Assembly (NCBI GenBank): GCA_964390065.1
Contig: CAYMGX010000187.1
Location: 1-6,352 of the forward strand
Source of the DNA: JAAZBG01 sp964390065
Lineage (GTDB): Bacteria; Fibrobacterota; Chitinivibrionia; Chitinivibrionales; Chitinispirillaceae
Length of the DNA: 6,352 nt
Reading direction: 5' to 3'
In this document: piece after piece, positions 1-6,163 of the stretch
Numbering within the stretch: position 1 is the stretch's first letter
How the letters are laid out: the number at the start of each line of letters is the position of its first letter
Made by a program: the position numbers and the translations under genes
Notes under the pieces: model-generated
The model's database searches: none
The model's input: the letters and a program-made list of their open reading frames with translations, nothing else
What the model was told of the DNA's origin: nothing

Positions 1-641
1 ATATTGAAGCGATGAAGATAGATATGGTTGTCGTGCGGCATCAATCGGCCGGAGTGCCATACTTTCTTACCAATTGCACCGATGCCGTTATTGTCAACGC
101 CGGTGACGGACTTCATGAACACCCGACGCAGGCGCTTCTTGACATGATGACTATCAGACGACACTTCGGTAAACTTGAAGGATTAAAAGTTGCAATAATT
201 GGTGATATTTTTCATAGCCGCGTTGCGCGTTCCAATGCGTGGGGAATGACTACGATGGGAATGAATGTCGTATTATGCGGTCCGCCAACGCTGCTTCCTC
301 AACATCAGGACAGTCTTGGTGTGAAAATAACCGACAACCTCAATGAAGCACTTGATGGAGCGGATGTGGTAATGCTGCTGCGTATCCAGCTTGAACGTCA
401 GTCAAGCGGCACCTTTCCGTCAATACGTGAATATCGCGACCGTTACGGTATTGATATCGAAAAGATGCGGAGGCTGAAATCAAGTGTTTTAATTATGCAT
501 CCGGGACCGATCAACAGGGGTGTTGAAGTGTCAAGTGATGTCGCGGATAGTCCAAATTCAGTTGTATTAGAGCAGGTGACAAATGGAGTTGCAGTACGAA
601 TGGCGTCACTGTTCCTGCTTGGAGGTGGAGAAAATGTTTAA
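1..641 (+). CDS. pyrB: Aspartate carbamoyltransferase catalytic subunit, 5'-truncated by the window edge
   Basis: Condenses carbamoyl phosphate with L-aspartate to N-carbamoyl-L-aspartate, the committed step of de novo pyrimidine synthesis in the cytoplasm. The reading frame is open from the first complete codon (base 3), so the gene begins upstream. About the first third is missing, including the STRT carbamoyl-phosphate loop, and the internal ATG at base 12 is not the true start. Visible family motifs are RHQSAG (36-53), the carbamoyl-phosphate-binding HPTQ inside HEHPTQALLD (120-131), LRIQLER (378-398), which matches the Arg-x-Gln aspartate-binding segment, and HPGPINRGVE (498-527), which is typical of aspartate rather than ornithine transcarbamoylases. 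The C-terminus ends in a short Gly-rich tail whose codons double as the pyrC ribosome binding site. The stop codon lies inside pyrC, giving an 8-bp overlap. No pyrI regulatory subunit is seen. Identification is very secure. Confidence 0.96.
   Translation, partial: IEAMKIDMVVVRHQSAGVPYFLTNCTDAVIVNAGDGLHEHPTQALLDMMTIRRHFGKLEGLKVAIIGDIFHSRVARSNAWGMTTMGMNVVLCGPPTLLPQHQDSLGVKITDNLNEALDGADVVMLLRIQLERQSSGTFPSIREYRDRYGIDIEKMRRLKSSVLIMHPGPINRGVEVSSDVADSPNSVVLEQVTNGVAVRMASLFLLGGGENV
621..630 (+). promoter_or_regulatory. Ribosome binding site of pyrC inside the pyrB 3' end
   Basis: GGAGGTGGAG is a near-ideal Shine-Dalgarno sequence, with GGAGG ending 8 nt before the ATG at 634. It decides the pyrC start, because the in-frame ATG further upstream at 583 has no comparable site and lies deep in pyrB. 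Its position before the pyrB stop suggests translational coupling of the two genes. Confidence 0.85.
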
Positions 642-1971
642 AAAAGATAATGGATGTGTAATTTACTCATATGAGACGCGTCAACGGGCTCAATACTTCT
701 TAATTAAAGAGGGATTGGTAATCGATCCGGCTAACAAAATAAACGAAATCATGGATGTCGTTGTTGAGGATGGATTGATCAGGGCGGTTGGCAAAAACCT
801 CGAAAAACAGTTTCCTGTTGCCCGTGTAATTGATGCAAAGGGAAAATGGATCGTTCCCGGCCTTATGGATATGCACGTGCATCTTCGTGAACCGGGGCGT
901 GAGGACAAGGAAACAATTGACACTGGTACACAGGCGGCAGCTGCGGGTGGCTTTACAAGTGTTGCCTGTATGGCAAATACCAATCCCGTACTTGATGAAG
1001 AGTCAAAAATAAGATATGTCATTCAACGCAGCCTTAATTGTGCATCAAAGGTATATCCGATTGGCGCGATAACAAAAAATCTCGAAGGTGAGGAGCTTGC
1101 ACCGATGGGGGAGATGATTAAAGCCGGTGCAAAGGCGTTTTCTGATGATGGCCGTTCGGTTGAAAAATCGAACATTATGCGTAATGCGCTTAACTATTCA
1201 AAGTCGTTTGATGTTCCTGTTATTTGTCATTGTGAAGACAGTGCGCTTGCTCAAAAGGGACATATGAATGAAGGTGTTGTATCTACACGTCTTGGCATCC
1301 GCGGAATTCCATCCATTGCAGAAGAGATGACCGTTGCCCGTGATCTGCTTTTAGCAGAATATACCGGTGCCCGGATCCATATTGCTCATGTGTCAACTGA
1401 AGGATCTGTGCGTATGATCCGTGATGCAAAATCACGTGGAGTAAAGGTAACTGCCGAAACTGCTCCTCATTATGTAACGCTTATAGATGCAGATGTTGGT
1501 ATGTACGATATAAACAAAAAAATGAATCCGCCGTTACGCACGGCATCAGACCGTGAGGCACTTATTGCGGGGCTTGCTGATGGTACCATTGACGTAATCG
1601 CAAGTGACCACGCACCGCACGTACCGGAAGAGAAAGATGTCGAATTCGATGCTGCATCATTCGGCGTTCTGGGCCTTGAGACATCGGTCGGGGTGATTAT
1701 TTCATCACTTGTCAAGAAAGGACATATCAGCCCTTCCGATATGGTTAGTAAAATGAGTGTTAATCCAAATAAAATTCTGAAAACAAACGGAGGAACACTT
1801 TCAGTAGGTGCTCCAGCTGATATCACAATCATCAATCCTGATGCAGAGTGGACAGTTGATTCCAGGTATTTCTTCTCGAAGAGCCGCAATACTGCTTTCG
1901 AAGGAGTCAAGCTGACAGGATACGCATGTTGCACGATTCTTGATGGTCAGATTGTGTTTGAGAGAAATTAA
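634..1971 (+). CDS. pyrC: Dihydroorotase, active type I form, with N-terminal extension
   Basis: Cyclises N-carbamoyl-L-aspartate to L-dihydroorotate (third step of UMP synthesis); a metal-dependent amidohydrolase TIM-barrel enzyme of the cytoplasm. Counting from the ATG at 634 gives 445 residues. The zinc ligands His81 and His83 (DMHVHLREPG), Asp171/Asp172 (AFSDDG), His199 (CHCED), His252 (HIAHVST) and the catalytic-type Asp325 (ASDHAPH) are all present. The spacing matches the Aquifex/Bacillus type, so this is not the inactive PyrC' paralogue found beside some pyrB genes. LGLETSVGVI near residue 350 and the C-terminal GAPADITIINP strand complete the fold. Family members usually begin right at the LIKEGLVIDP strand; here about 20 polar residues precede it (MFKKDNGCVIYS...). 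No ATG lies closer to that strand, so the extension looks real, though a non-ATG start cannot be excluded. The gene is co-transcribed with pyrB by overlap and followed at once by a terminator hairpin. Confidence 0.96.
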   Translation: MFKKDNGCVIYSYETRQRAQYFLIKEGLVIDPANKINEIMDVVVEDGLIRAVGKNLEKQFPVARVIDAKGKWIVPGLMDMHVHLREPGREDKETIDTGTQAAAAGGFTSVACMANTNPVLDEESKIRYVIQRSLNCASKVYPIGAITKNLEGEELAPMGEMIKAGAKAFSDDGRSVEKSNIMRNALNYSKSFDVPVICHCEDSALAQKGHMNEGVVSTRLGIRGIPSIAEEMTVARDLLLAEYTGARIHIAHVSTEGSVRMIRDAKSRGVKVTAETAPHYVTLIDADVGMYDINKKMNPPLRTASDREALIAGLADGTIDVIASDHAPHVPEEKDVEFDAASFGVLGLETSVGVIISSLVKKGHISPSDMVSKMSVNPNKILKTNGGTLSVGAPADITIINPDAEWTVDSRYFFSKSRNTAFEGVKLTGYACCTILDGQIVFERN

Positions 1972-2010
1972 AACGCTCCCCTCGACTGCGCTCGGGGGGC
2001 GGGTTTTGTT
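1970..2010 (+). terminator. Rho-independent terminator of the pyrBC operon
   Basis: A long hairpin begins in the pyrC stop codon. Its core pairs CCCCTCGA (1978-1985) with TCGGGGGG (1992-1999), with one T-G pair, around a CTGCGC loop. After a T/C mismatch, a C-G pair and a G/G mismatch, C1974-G2003 and AAAA (1970-1973) with TTTT (2004-2007) extend the stem. The following TTTTGTT supplies a T-tract on the + strand, and the opposite A-run could let it act on the - strand too. Confidence 0.8.
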
Positions 2011-2111
2011 GATAGTGTGCCTGAAGGTATTCACGGAAATAAGAGTGAACATCAGGATTGTGTTTTTGTAACGATGTTGACAAAAAGAACCGGTCGTCGA
2101 GCGCAGCCGAG
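1981..2111. repeat. Inverted pair of a GC-rich 14-mer in the convergent gap
   Basis: The motif CTCG-R-CTGCGCTCG occurs at 1981-1994 on the + strand, and again on the - strand at 2098-2111, with one difference (A versus G at the fifth base). Each copy forms the centre of a terminator-like hairpin at the end of one of the two convergent genes. The two copies could also pair with each other. The 148-bp gap that holds them shows no credible gene. Confidence 0.65.
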
Positions 2112-2116
2112 ACGAC
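2082..2116 (-). terminator. Rho-independent terminator of the carotenoid desaturase gene
   Basis: Read on the - strand, the hairpin starts 3 nt after the TGA stop of the desaturase gene. GTCGTC pairs with GACGAC (2111-2116 with 2093-2098) around a 12-nt GC-rich loop, followed by CGGTTCTTTTTG, whose T-rich run covers 2082-2090. The 6-bp stem is weaker than that of the pyrC terminator, but position and T-tract fit termination. Confidence 0.65.
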
Positions 2117-2119
2117 AGA

Positions 2120-3604
2120 TCACTTCTCATATTTGTCAATCAGATTTGATGAAATTCTTGCTGACTCATAAATCGTTGGTAATCCCGAACCCGGATGCGT
2201 GCCTCCACCGACCAGATAACAGTGATTGACCTCTTCGAACTTGTTACGCGGGCGTAAATAGAGCATCTGAGTAATCGTGTGTCCCAGATTGAATGTTGCC
2301 CCCAAAAACAGCGACCGTTCATTCTGCCAATCTGCAGGGGAGATGATTTTCTCGCAGGTTATATGCCTATCAAGATCTTTCATGGTCGTTCGTTCCATAA
2401 TACGCTTTATAACCTTGTCCCTGAATGTTTTTATCGTTGCCTGATCCCAGGTGGTATTTCCATGCATATTCGGCGTTGGTACCAGCACATACAGCGCACT
2501 GTGACCTTCAGGGGCGAGTGTCGGATCGATGATACTTGCGTTGCGTACATAGACCGACATATCATCTGACAACTTTTCCCGGTTGATGATATCTTTTACA
2601 TTTTCCTTGTAATCATTAGCAAAAATGATGTTATGATGCGGTTCATCATATTTTTTGTCAACCCCCAGGTACAGCATGAATGTCGAGCAGGAGTATTTTT
2701 TATCATGTAATTTCTTTGGTGACCATTTCCGGATTACACCTGGATCAAACAAAGTTTTCATGGCATGACCGAAATCGGCATTGATAATCACGCTGTCGGC
2801 ATTGACAATTTCACCATTTGCAAGTTCAACGCCGGTCGCATTGCGGCCGGATACACATACCTTTTTAACCGTAGTGTTAAGATGAATGGTTCCCCCGAGT
2901 TCATTGATAACTTTTGCCATCGCATCAGAAATTTTGCTTAACCCGCCAATAACATGATCGATTCCCATTGAGTGCTCGATATAGGGCATAATGGCAAATG
3001 CAGCAGGACATTCCCATGGCGACATTCCGATATATTTCGCCTGGAATGTAAAACAGATCCTCAGTTTTTCTTCGGTAAAGTAGTTACCAAGGACATCCAT
3101 CAGGCTTTTGCCAAGTGACAGATGGGGAAGTGCTTTGATAAGTGGAGTGCTGAACATCTCCTTGAAAGTCGAGTAATCCTTCTGAAGACAGGGATACATT
3201 TTATCATACCGGATTTTTTCACGTGTATGAAAGGCATCAACTCCCGATTCGTTGCCAGGAAATAGTCTTGCAATCTGTTCTCTCATTTTGTTTTTGTCAG
3301 GAGTCGGGTAAAGGTCAAAATCGGTAAAGGATAGCTTATACATCGGGTCAAGTGGCACAAGGCTGCAGTAATCTTCGAGCTTGCGTCCGGCTTCCTGAAA
3401 CATTTCCCGTAAAATAAAGGTCATCATTAAAAATGTCGGGCCGGTGTCAAAAGTGTAGCCGTTCATGGTTATTGCAGCATTTCGGCCGCCGACAACACCC
3501 TCTTTTTCAAAAACCGATACCTTGTAACCCCGCTTTGCCAGTAGCATTCCTGCGGTAAGCCCGCCAGGTCCTGCACCGATGATTGCAATGTGTTTTTGTG
3601 CCAT
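2120..3604 (-). CDS. crtI: CrtI-family FAD-dependent carotenoid desaturase/isomerase (phytoene desaturase-like)
   Basis: A 494-residue flavoprotein of the phytoene desaturase/carotene isomerase family, which acts at the membrane surface on a C30 or C40 polyene. The N-terminal Rossmann motif IIGAGPGGL (8-16) binds FAD ADP, with Glu33 (VFEKEG) at the ribose position and GGR (39-41) following. YTFDTGPTFLM (50-60) is the family's signature after the dinucleotide fold. The C-terminal FAD signature LVGGGTHPGSGLPTIYESA (464-482) is intact. Length equals the usual 490-510 residues, so the gene is complete. The start at 3604 has an AGGGA Shine-Dalgarno (complement of 3611-3615) 6 nt upstream. It is transcribed away from the kinase operon, and a terminator follows the stop. 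Neither phytoene/diapophytoene synthase nor cyclase is visible nearby, so substrate and number of desaturation steps cannot be read from context. The crtI symbol means family membership rather than proven lycopene formation; a crtN, crtD or isomerase role is possible. Confidence 0.87.
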   Translation of the reverse strand: MAQKHIAIIGAGPGGLTAGMLLAKRGYKVSVFEKEGVVGGRNAAITMNGYTFDTGPTFLMMTFILREMFQEAGRKLEDYCSLVPLDPMYKLSFTDFDLYPTPDKNKMREQIARLFPGNESGVDAFHTREKIRYDKMYPCLQKDYSTFKEMFSTPLIKALPHLSLGKSLMDVLGNYFTEEKLRICFTFQAKYIGMSPWECPAAFAIMPYIEHSMGIDHVIGGLSKISDAMAKVINELGGTIHLNTTVKKVCVSGRNATGVELANGEIVNADSVIINADFGHAMKTLFDPGVIRKWSPKKLHDKKYSCSTFMLYLGVDKKYDEPHHNIIFANDYKENVKDIINREKLSDDMSVYVRNASIIDPTLAPEGHSALYVLVPTPNMHGNTTWDQATIKTFRDKVIKRIMERTTMKDLDRHITCEKIISPADWQNERSLFLGATFNLGHTITQMLYLRPRNKFEEVNHCYLVGGGTHPGSGLPTIYESARISSNLIDKYEK

Positions 3605-3638
3605 GATTTTTCCCTGCTTGTATTTAAAAAATTATTTA

Positions 3639-3655
3639 TTTACGCTTACTGTAAA
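3639..3655. promoter_or_regulatory. Possible operator dyad TTTAC-N7-GTAAA upstream of the desaturase gene
   Basis: A perfect 5+5 bp inverted repeat with a 7-bp spacer, centred 43 bp upstream of the desaturase start codon. Its size suits a dimeric repressor or activator, and its TTTACA arm could also serve as a -35 element on the - strand. The region is AT-rich, so a chance dyad is quite possible, and no matching regulator gene is in the window. Confidence 0.3.
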
Positions 3656-3690
3656 CATTGAAATATTTTTATCCGTATACAATAATCAGA

Positions 3691-3723
3691 TTAACTGAAA
3701 ACCACTGTAAAGTATTATAATAC
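3691..3723 (+). promoter_or_regulatory. Candidate sigma-70-type promoter with an overlapping 12-bp palindrome
   Basis: TATAAT at 3716-3721 is a consensus -10 box. The best -35 candidate is TTAACT (3691-3696) at a long 19-bp spacing. The -10 box lies inside GTATTATAATAC (3712-3723), a perfect palindrome, so a TATAAT is also read on the - strand. This placement could allow divergent or competing initiation. A second TATAAT at 3740-3745 has no good -35. The call rests on pattern alone. Confidence 0.3.
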
Positions 3724-3903
3724 AACTGCGGATATCAGTTATAATTAAAATGATTTAGATCGCACCTACAAGGGTAAGAAAGCATAAAACAAGATACAAA
3801 TTATTCAGAGACACTTTCGAAAAACGACTGAGTTGTCAAAAAGTAACTAAGTATTTTTCAAACCAGTGCGATACAGTTTTAAAAGAACGGAACACACTCA
3901 TCT

Positions 3904-5148
3904 ATGAACTGGATCAATTTTATTCGGCTTATCAGAACTATCTACAGCAGACAACTACCCGATATCGCCCTGATTGAATCACTCGGACTGTTGGCGGTGA
4001 AAATAGGTCAGACCTATGCACTACGACTCGACTTTTTGCCTGAACAAAACTGTAAAGAATTAACGCGGTTATACCGGCATACCGATTCGTTAACCCCTGC
4101 ATCATATAAAAAACTATTAGATTCAGCAGTTGAATCAACCTGGATCAATTCTTTTTCCTCAATTGATGAACAACCACTTGCATCGGCGTCAGTAGGCCAG
4201 GTGCATAGGGCCGTGCTTAAAAATGGCAAGACGGTTGTGGTAAAGCTGATTAAACATGATTTTATTGAGTCATTCACCAGAGATGTACGATCGCTGCGTT
4301 CCCTGCTCCATTTTGTTCTATTTTTCTATCCTAAACTTGCTCGCGTAGCTGATCCGCTGGGTATCCTTGAGACAATTGAGACCGGAACGCTTAATGAGCT
4401 TGATTTACGTAAAGAAGCCGCCGGGCAGGATGTTCTGCGGCGAATTACCGATGAGCAATCAGCACAGTTCGATCTGTCGCGGCTATATTTTCCGTTAATA
4501 CATCGGGAGCTTTCCGGAGAACGGTACATGGTAACTGAATTTGTTAACGGTAAGACCTTTGATGAACTCTTGACAGAACAAAAACTGTCCTATGATGATC
4601 TTCTGGATCTTTTTCATATTCACGGATTTTTCGTTTTCTGTATTGGAACCTTTCACGGTGATATTCATCCCGGTAATATTATCAGAATGTCTGATGGAAA
4701 ATTTGCGTTTATTGACACCGGAGCAATAAGTCATGTGGGTGAGCGAATGCGCCTGGGACTGTTTGATTTCTTTGATGCACTTTCGCTTTATGATTACGAT
4801 GCGTGCGCACATGCGCTCAATTCGATGGCTGACCGGGGAATTGATGGAGCTGTATATACACGATTCAGGGATAAGTTTCTTGATTTGTACAAAGATTTTA
4901 CCAATGCAACCGTTTCACAGGTGAGTCTCACAAAACGCATGATGGAAACGATCAAGCTTGGCGTCAATAGCGGGATGGTATTTGAAAAGGGGATGTATCC
5001 GATTATTAAAAGTCTGATGTATCTTGACGGTATGGTGCTTCGCTGCAATCCTCAGGCGGTGCTGGTTCGCGATATGCGGAAATTTATTGATGAATTTAAA
5101 AGTACATTATCAAAACAGAAACAATTGACAATGCGGGGTGATGCATGA
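3904..5148 (+). CDS. UbiB/ABC1/AarF-family atypical kinase, compact form without C-terminal membrane helices
   Basis: A 414-residue member of the UbiB (ABC1/ADCK/AarF) protein-kinase-like family, whose members support isoprenoid-lipid metabolism such as ubiquinone synthesis and act as ATPases or small-molecule kinases. Diagnostic motifs are all present: KIGQ (33-36, the KxGQ motif), the Ala-rich loop ASASVGQVHRA (93-103), the likely VAIK-type Lys114 (VVVKL), ELD (165-167, the ExD motif), HGDIHPGN (251-258) with catalytic-type Asp253 and Asn258, and the metal-binding Asp271 in IDTG, where most relatives have DFG. It is shorter than typical AarF/UbiB proteins. Its C-terminus (KSTLSKQKQLTMRGDA) is hydrophilic, so the usual pair of C-terminal transmembrane helices is absent. 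Only 32 residues precede KxGQ, so the N-terminal region is also short. The stop overlaps the next gene as ATGA, so the two are almost surely translated together. The substrate is unknown; the divergent carotenoid gene suggests an isoprenoid link. I avoid the ubiB symbol because no ubiquinone genes are seen. Confidence 0.9.
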   Translation: MNWINFIRLIRTIYSRQLPDIALIESLGLLAVKIGQTYALRLDFLPEQNCKELTRLYRHTDSLTPASYKKLLDSAVESTWINSFSSIDEQPLASASVGQVHRAVLKNGKTVVVKLIKHDFIESFTRDVRSLRSLLHFVLFFYPKLARVADPLGILETIETGTLNELDLRKEAAGQDVLRRITDEQSAQFDLSRLYFPLIHRELSGERYMVTEFVNGKTFDELLTEQKLSYDDLLDLFHIHGFFVFCIGTFHGDIHPGNIIRMSDGKFAFIDTGAISHVGERMRLGLFDFFDALSLYDYDACAHALNSMADRGIDGAVYTRFRDKFLDLYKDFTNATVSQVSLTKRMMETIKLGVNSGMVFEKGMYPIIKSLMYLDGMVLRCNPQAVLVRDMRKFIDEFKSTLSKQKQLTMRGDA

Positions 5149-6128
5149 GTAGTGTGAAACGTAACGCTCCCGAAAAAAACGTTCGCCCGGGAGTGCTTGT
5201 CAGCCGCTGCATTTCGTTTGAACATTGCCGGTGGAATGGCGATATGATTGCTTCACCATATATAGAAAAACTTAAAAACCATATTGAATTTATTACCGTT
5301 TGTCCTGAATCGGATATCGGATTGGGTGTGCCGAGAAAACCGGTTCGTCTTGTTCACAGCGATCATGGGATTGATATGGTGCAGCATGAAACCGGCCGTA
5401 TTTGTACTGACATAATGAATGAATTTTCATCAACATTTTTTATGTCGCTTCAGTCAATTGATGGTTTTATTTACAAAGAGAAGTCGCCATCATGCGGAAT
5501 GTCAAATGTCAAAATCCATTCCGGAATAGAAGGCGGGGCTGCAGTTCGTGAAACGGGAAGCGGATTGTTTGGTGCGGCGTTTAAATTCGCGTTTCCACTA
5601 ACGCCTGTCTGTAGTGAGGGGCACTTGTATAACTTTATGCTGCGGGAACATTTTTATACACAGATTTACACGCTCGCACGATTCAGATCAATTTTTGACA
5701 ATCCAGTAATGAAACATCTTGTTGAATTTCATGCGCGCCACAAACTTATACTGATGAGCTATCATCAGACGATCATGCGGCAACTGGGGAAACTTGTGGC
5801 AAATCATGAACAGCACAATACGGAAATCGTGTTTGATGAGTATCGCGCACTTCTTTGTAAAGCGTTGGCTAAGCCGCCAAAAATTGTTTCTCCTATTAAT
5901 GTACTGATGCATGCGATGGGATACTTTTCGGAAAAAATCTCAGCAGCTGAAAAAAAGTTTTTTCTGGATACCCTTGAGCAGTATCGTCACAAGAAAATTC
6001 CACTCAGTGTTTGCAACGCGATTATCAAATCATGGATAGTCCGTTTTAATGAGCAGTATCTTGCGGCTCAGTACTTTTTCGAACCATATCCTGAGGCGCT
6101 TGTGGAACTATCGGATTCAGGGAAATAG
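5145..6128 (+). CDS. DUF523-DUF1722 fusion protein (TudS-like Fe-S domain plus YbgA-like domain)
   Basis: A 327-residue two-domain protein. Residues about 16-155 are DUF523, the domain of the thiouracil desulfidase TudS: VSRCISFEHCRWNG (19-32), VCPESDIGLGVPRKPVRLV (52-70), DGFIYKEKSPSCG (106-118) and a GSGLFGAAF turn (138-146). Cys22, Cys53 and Cys117 match the three cysteines that hold the [4Fe-4S] cluster in TudS; Cys28 is an extra one. Residues about 185-315 are DUF1722 (YbgA-like): VEFHARHKLILMSYHQ (193-208), LGKLVANH, then NVLMHAMGYF (252-261). DUF523 can remove sulfur from thiolated pyrimidines in studied members; the DUF1722 function is unknown to me, though E. coli ybgA sits beside the photolyase gene phr. 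No signal peptide or membrane segment is seen. The start overlaps the kinase stop by 4 bp and has a GGGGTG ribosome site (5135-5140). The in-frame GTG at 5154 is a less likely alternative. Domain assignment is firm; the substrate here is not known. Confidence 0.9.
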   Translation: MSSVKRNAPEKNVRPGVLVSRCISFEHCRWNGDMIASPYIEKLKNHIEFITVCPESDIGLGVPRKPVRLVHSDHGIDMVQHETGRICTDIMNEFSSTFFMSLQSIDGFIYKEKSPSCGMSNVKIHSGIEGGAAVRETGSGLFGAAFKFAFPLTPVCSEGHLYNFMLREHFYTQIYTLARFRSIFDNPVMKHLVEFHARHKLILMSYHQTIMRQLGKLVANHEQHNTEIVFDEYRALLCKALAKPPKIVSPINVLMHAMGYFSEKISAAEKKFFLDTLEQYRHKKIPLSVCNAIIKSWIVRFNEQYLAAQYFFEPYPEALVELSDSGK

Positions 6129-6163
6129 TGGAGTTACTATCTCAAAGTAAAGTACACTCCCTC

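Larger units (their letters stand above)
3605..3903. other. Divergent intergenic control region, 299 bp, AT-rich
   Basis: This stretch separates the 5' ends of the desaturase gene (- strand) and the kinase operon (+ strand), so it must hold promoters for both unless one is transcribed from elsewhere. It has stop codons in the kinase frame at 3844 and 3880, which confirms that the ATG at 3904 is the earliest usable ATG there. I find no tRNA, riboswitch or small gene in it. ACTGTAAA occurs twice (3648-3655 and 3704-3711). The kinase start has only a weak purine-rich AAGAACGGAA, ending 11 nt before the ATG. Confidence 0.6.

Noticed and set aside
583..633. Upstream in-frame ATG that would add 17 residues to pyrC
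   Set aside because: It lies deep inside pyrB, lacks a ribosome site, and the ATG at 634 has a near-perfect one; the added residues look like frame-shifted pyrB.
690..1022. Antisense open frame of 110 codons over pyrC
   Set aside because: It is fully inside a certain gene, has Ser/Pro/Thr-rich shadow composition and no recognisable motif.
1470..1934. Antisense open frame of 154 codons over the pyrC 3' half
   Set aside because: Complete overlap with conserved pyrC sequence, no plausible domain and no start signal.
2017..2229. Small + strand open frame of 70 codons running from the convergent gap into the desaturase gene
   Set aside because: It crosses the terminator hairpin and the conserved C-terminal FAD motif of the desaturase on the other strand; its composition looks random.
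3605..3903. Riboswitch, tRNA or small RNA in the divergent region
   Set aside because: I found no cloverleaf, no conserved riboswitch core and no strong terminator hairpin here; the stretch is simply AT-rich.
4495..4812. Antisense open frame of 105 codons over the kinase catalytic region
   Set aside because: A shadow of the conserved HGDIHPGN region, with no homology or ribosome site that I can see.
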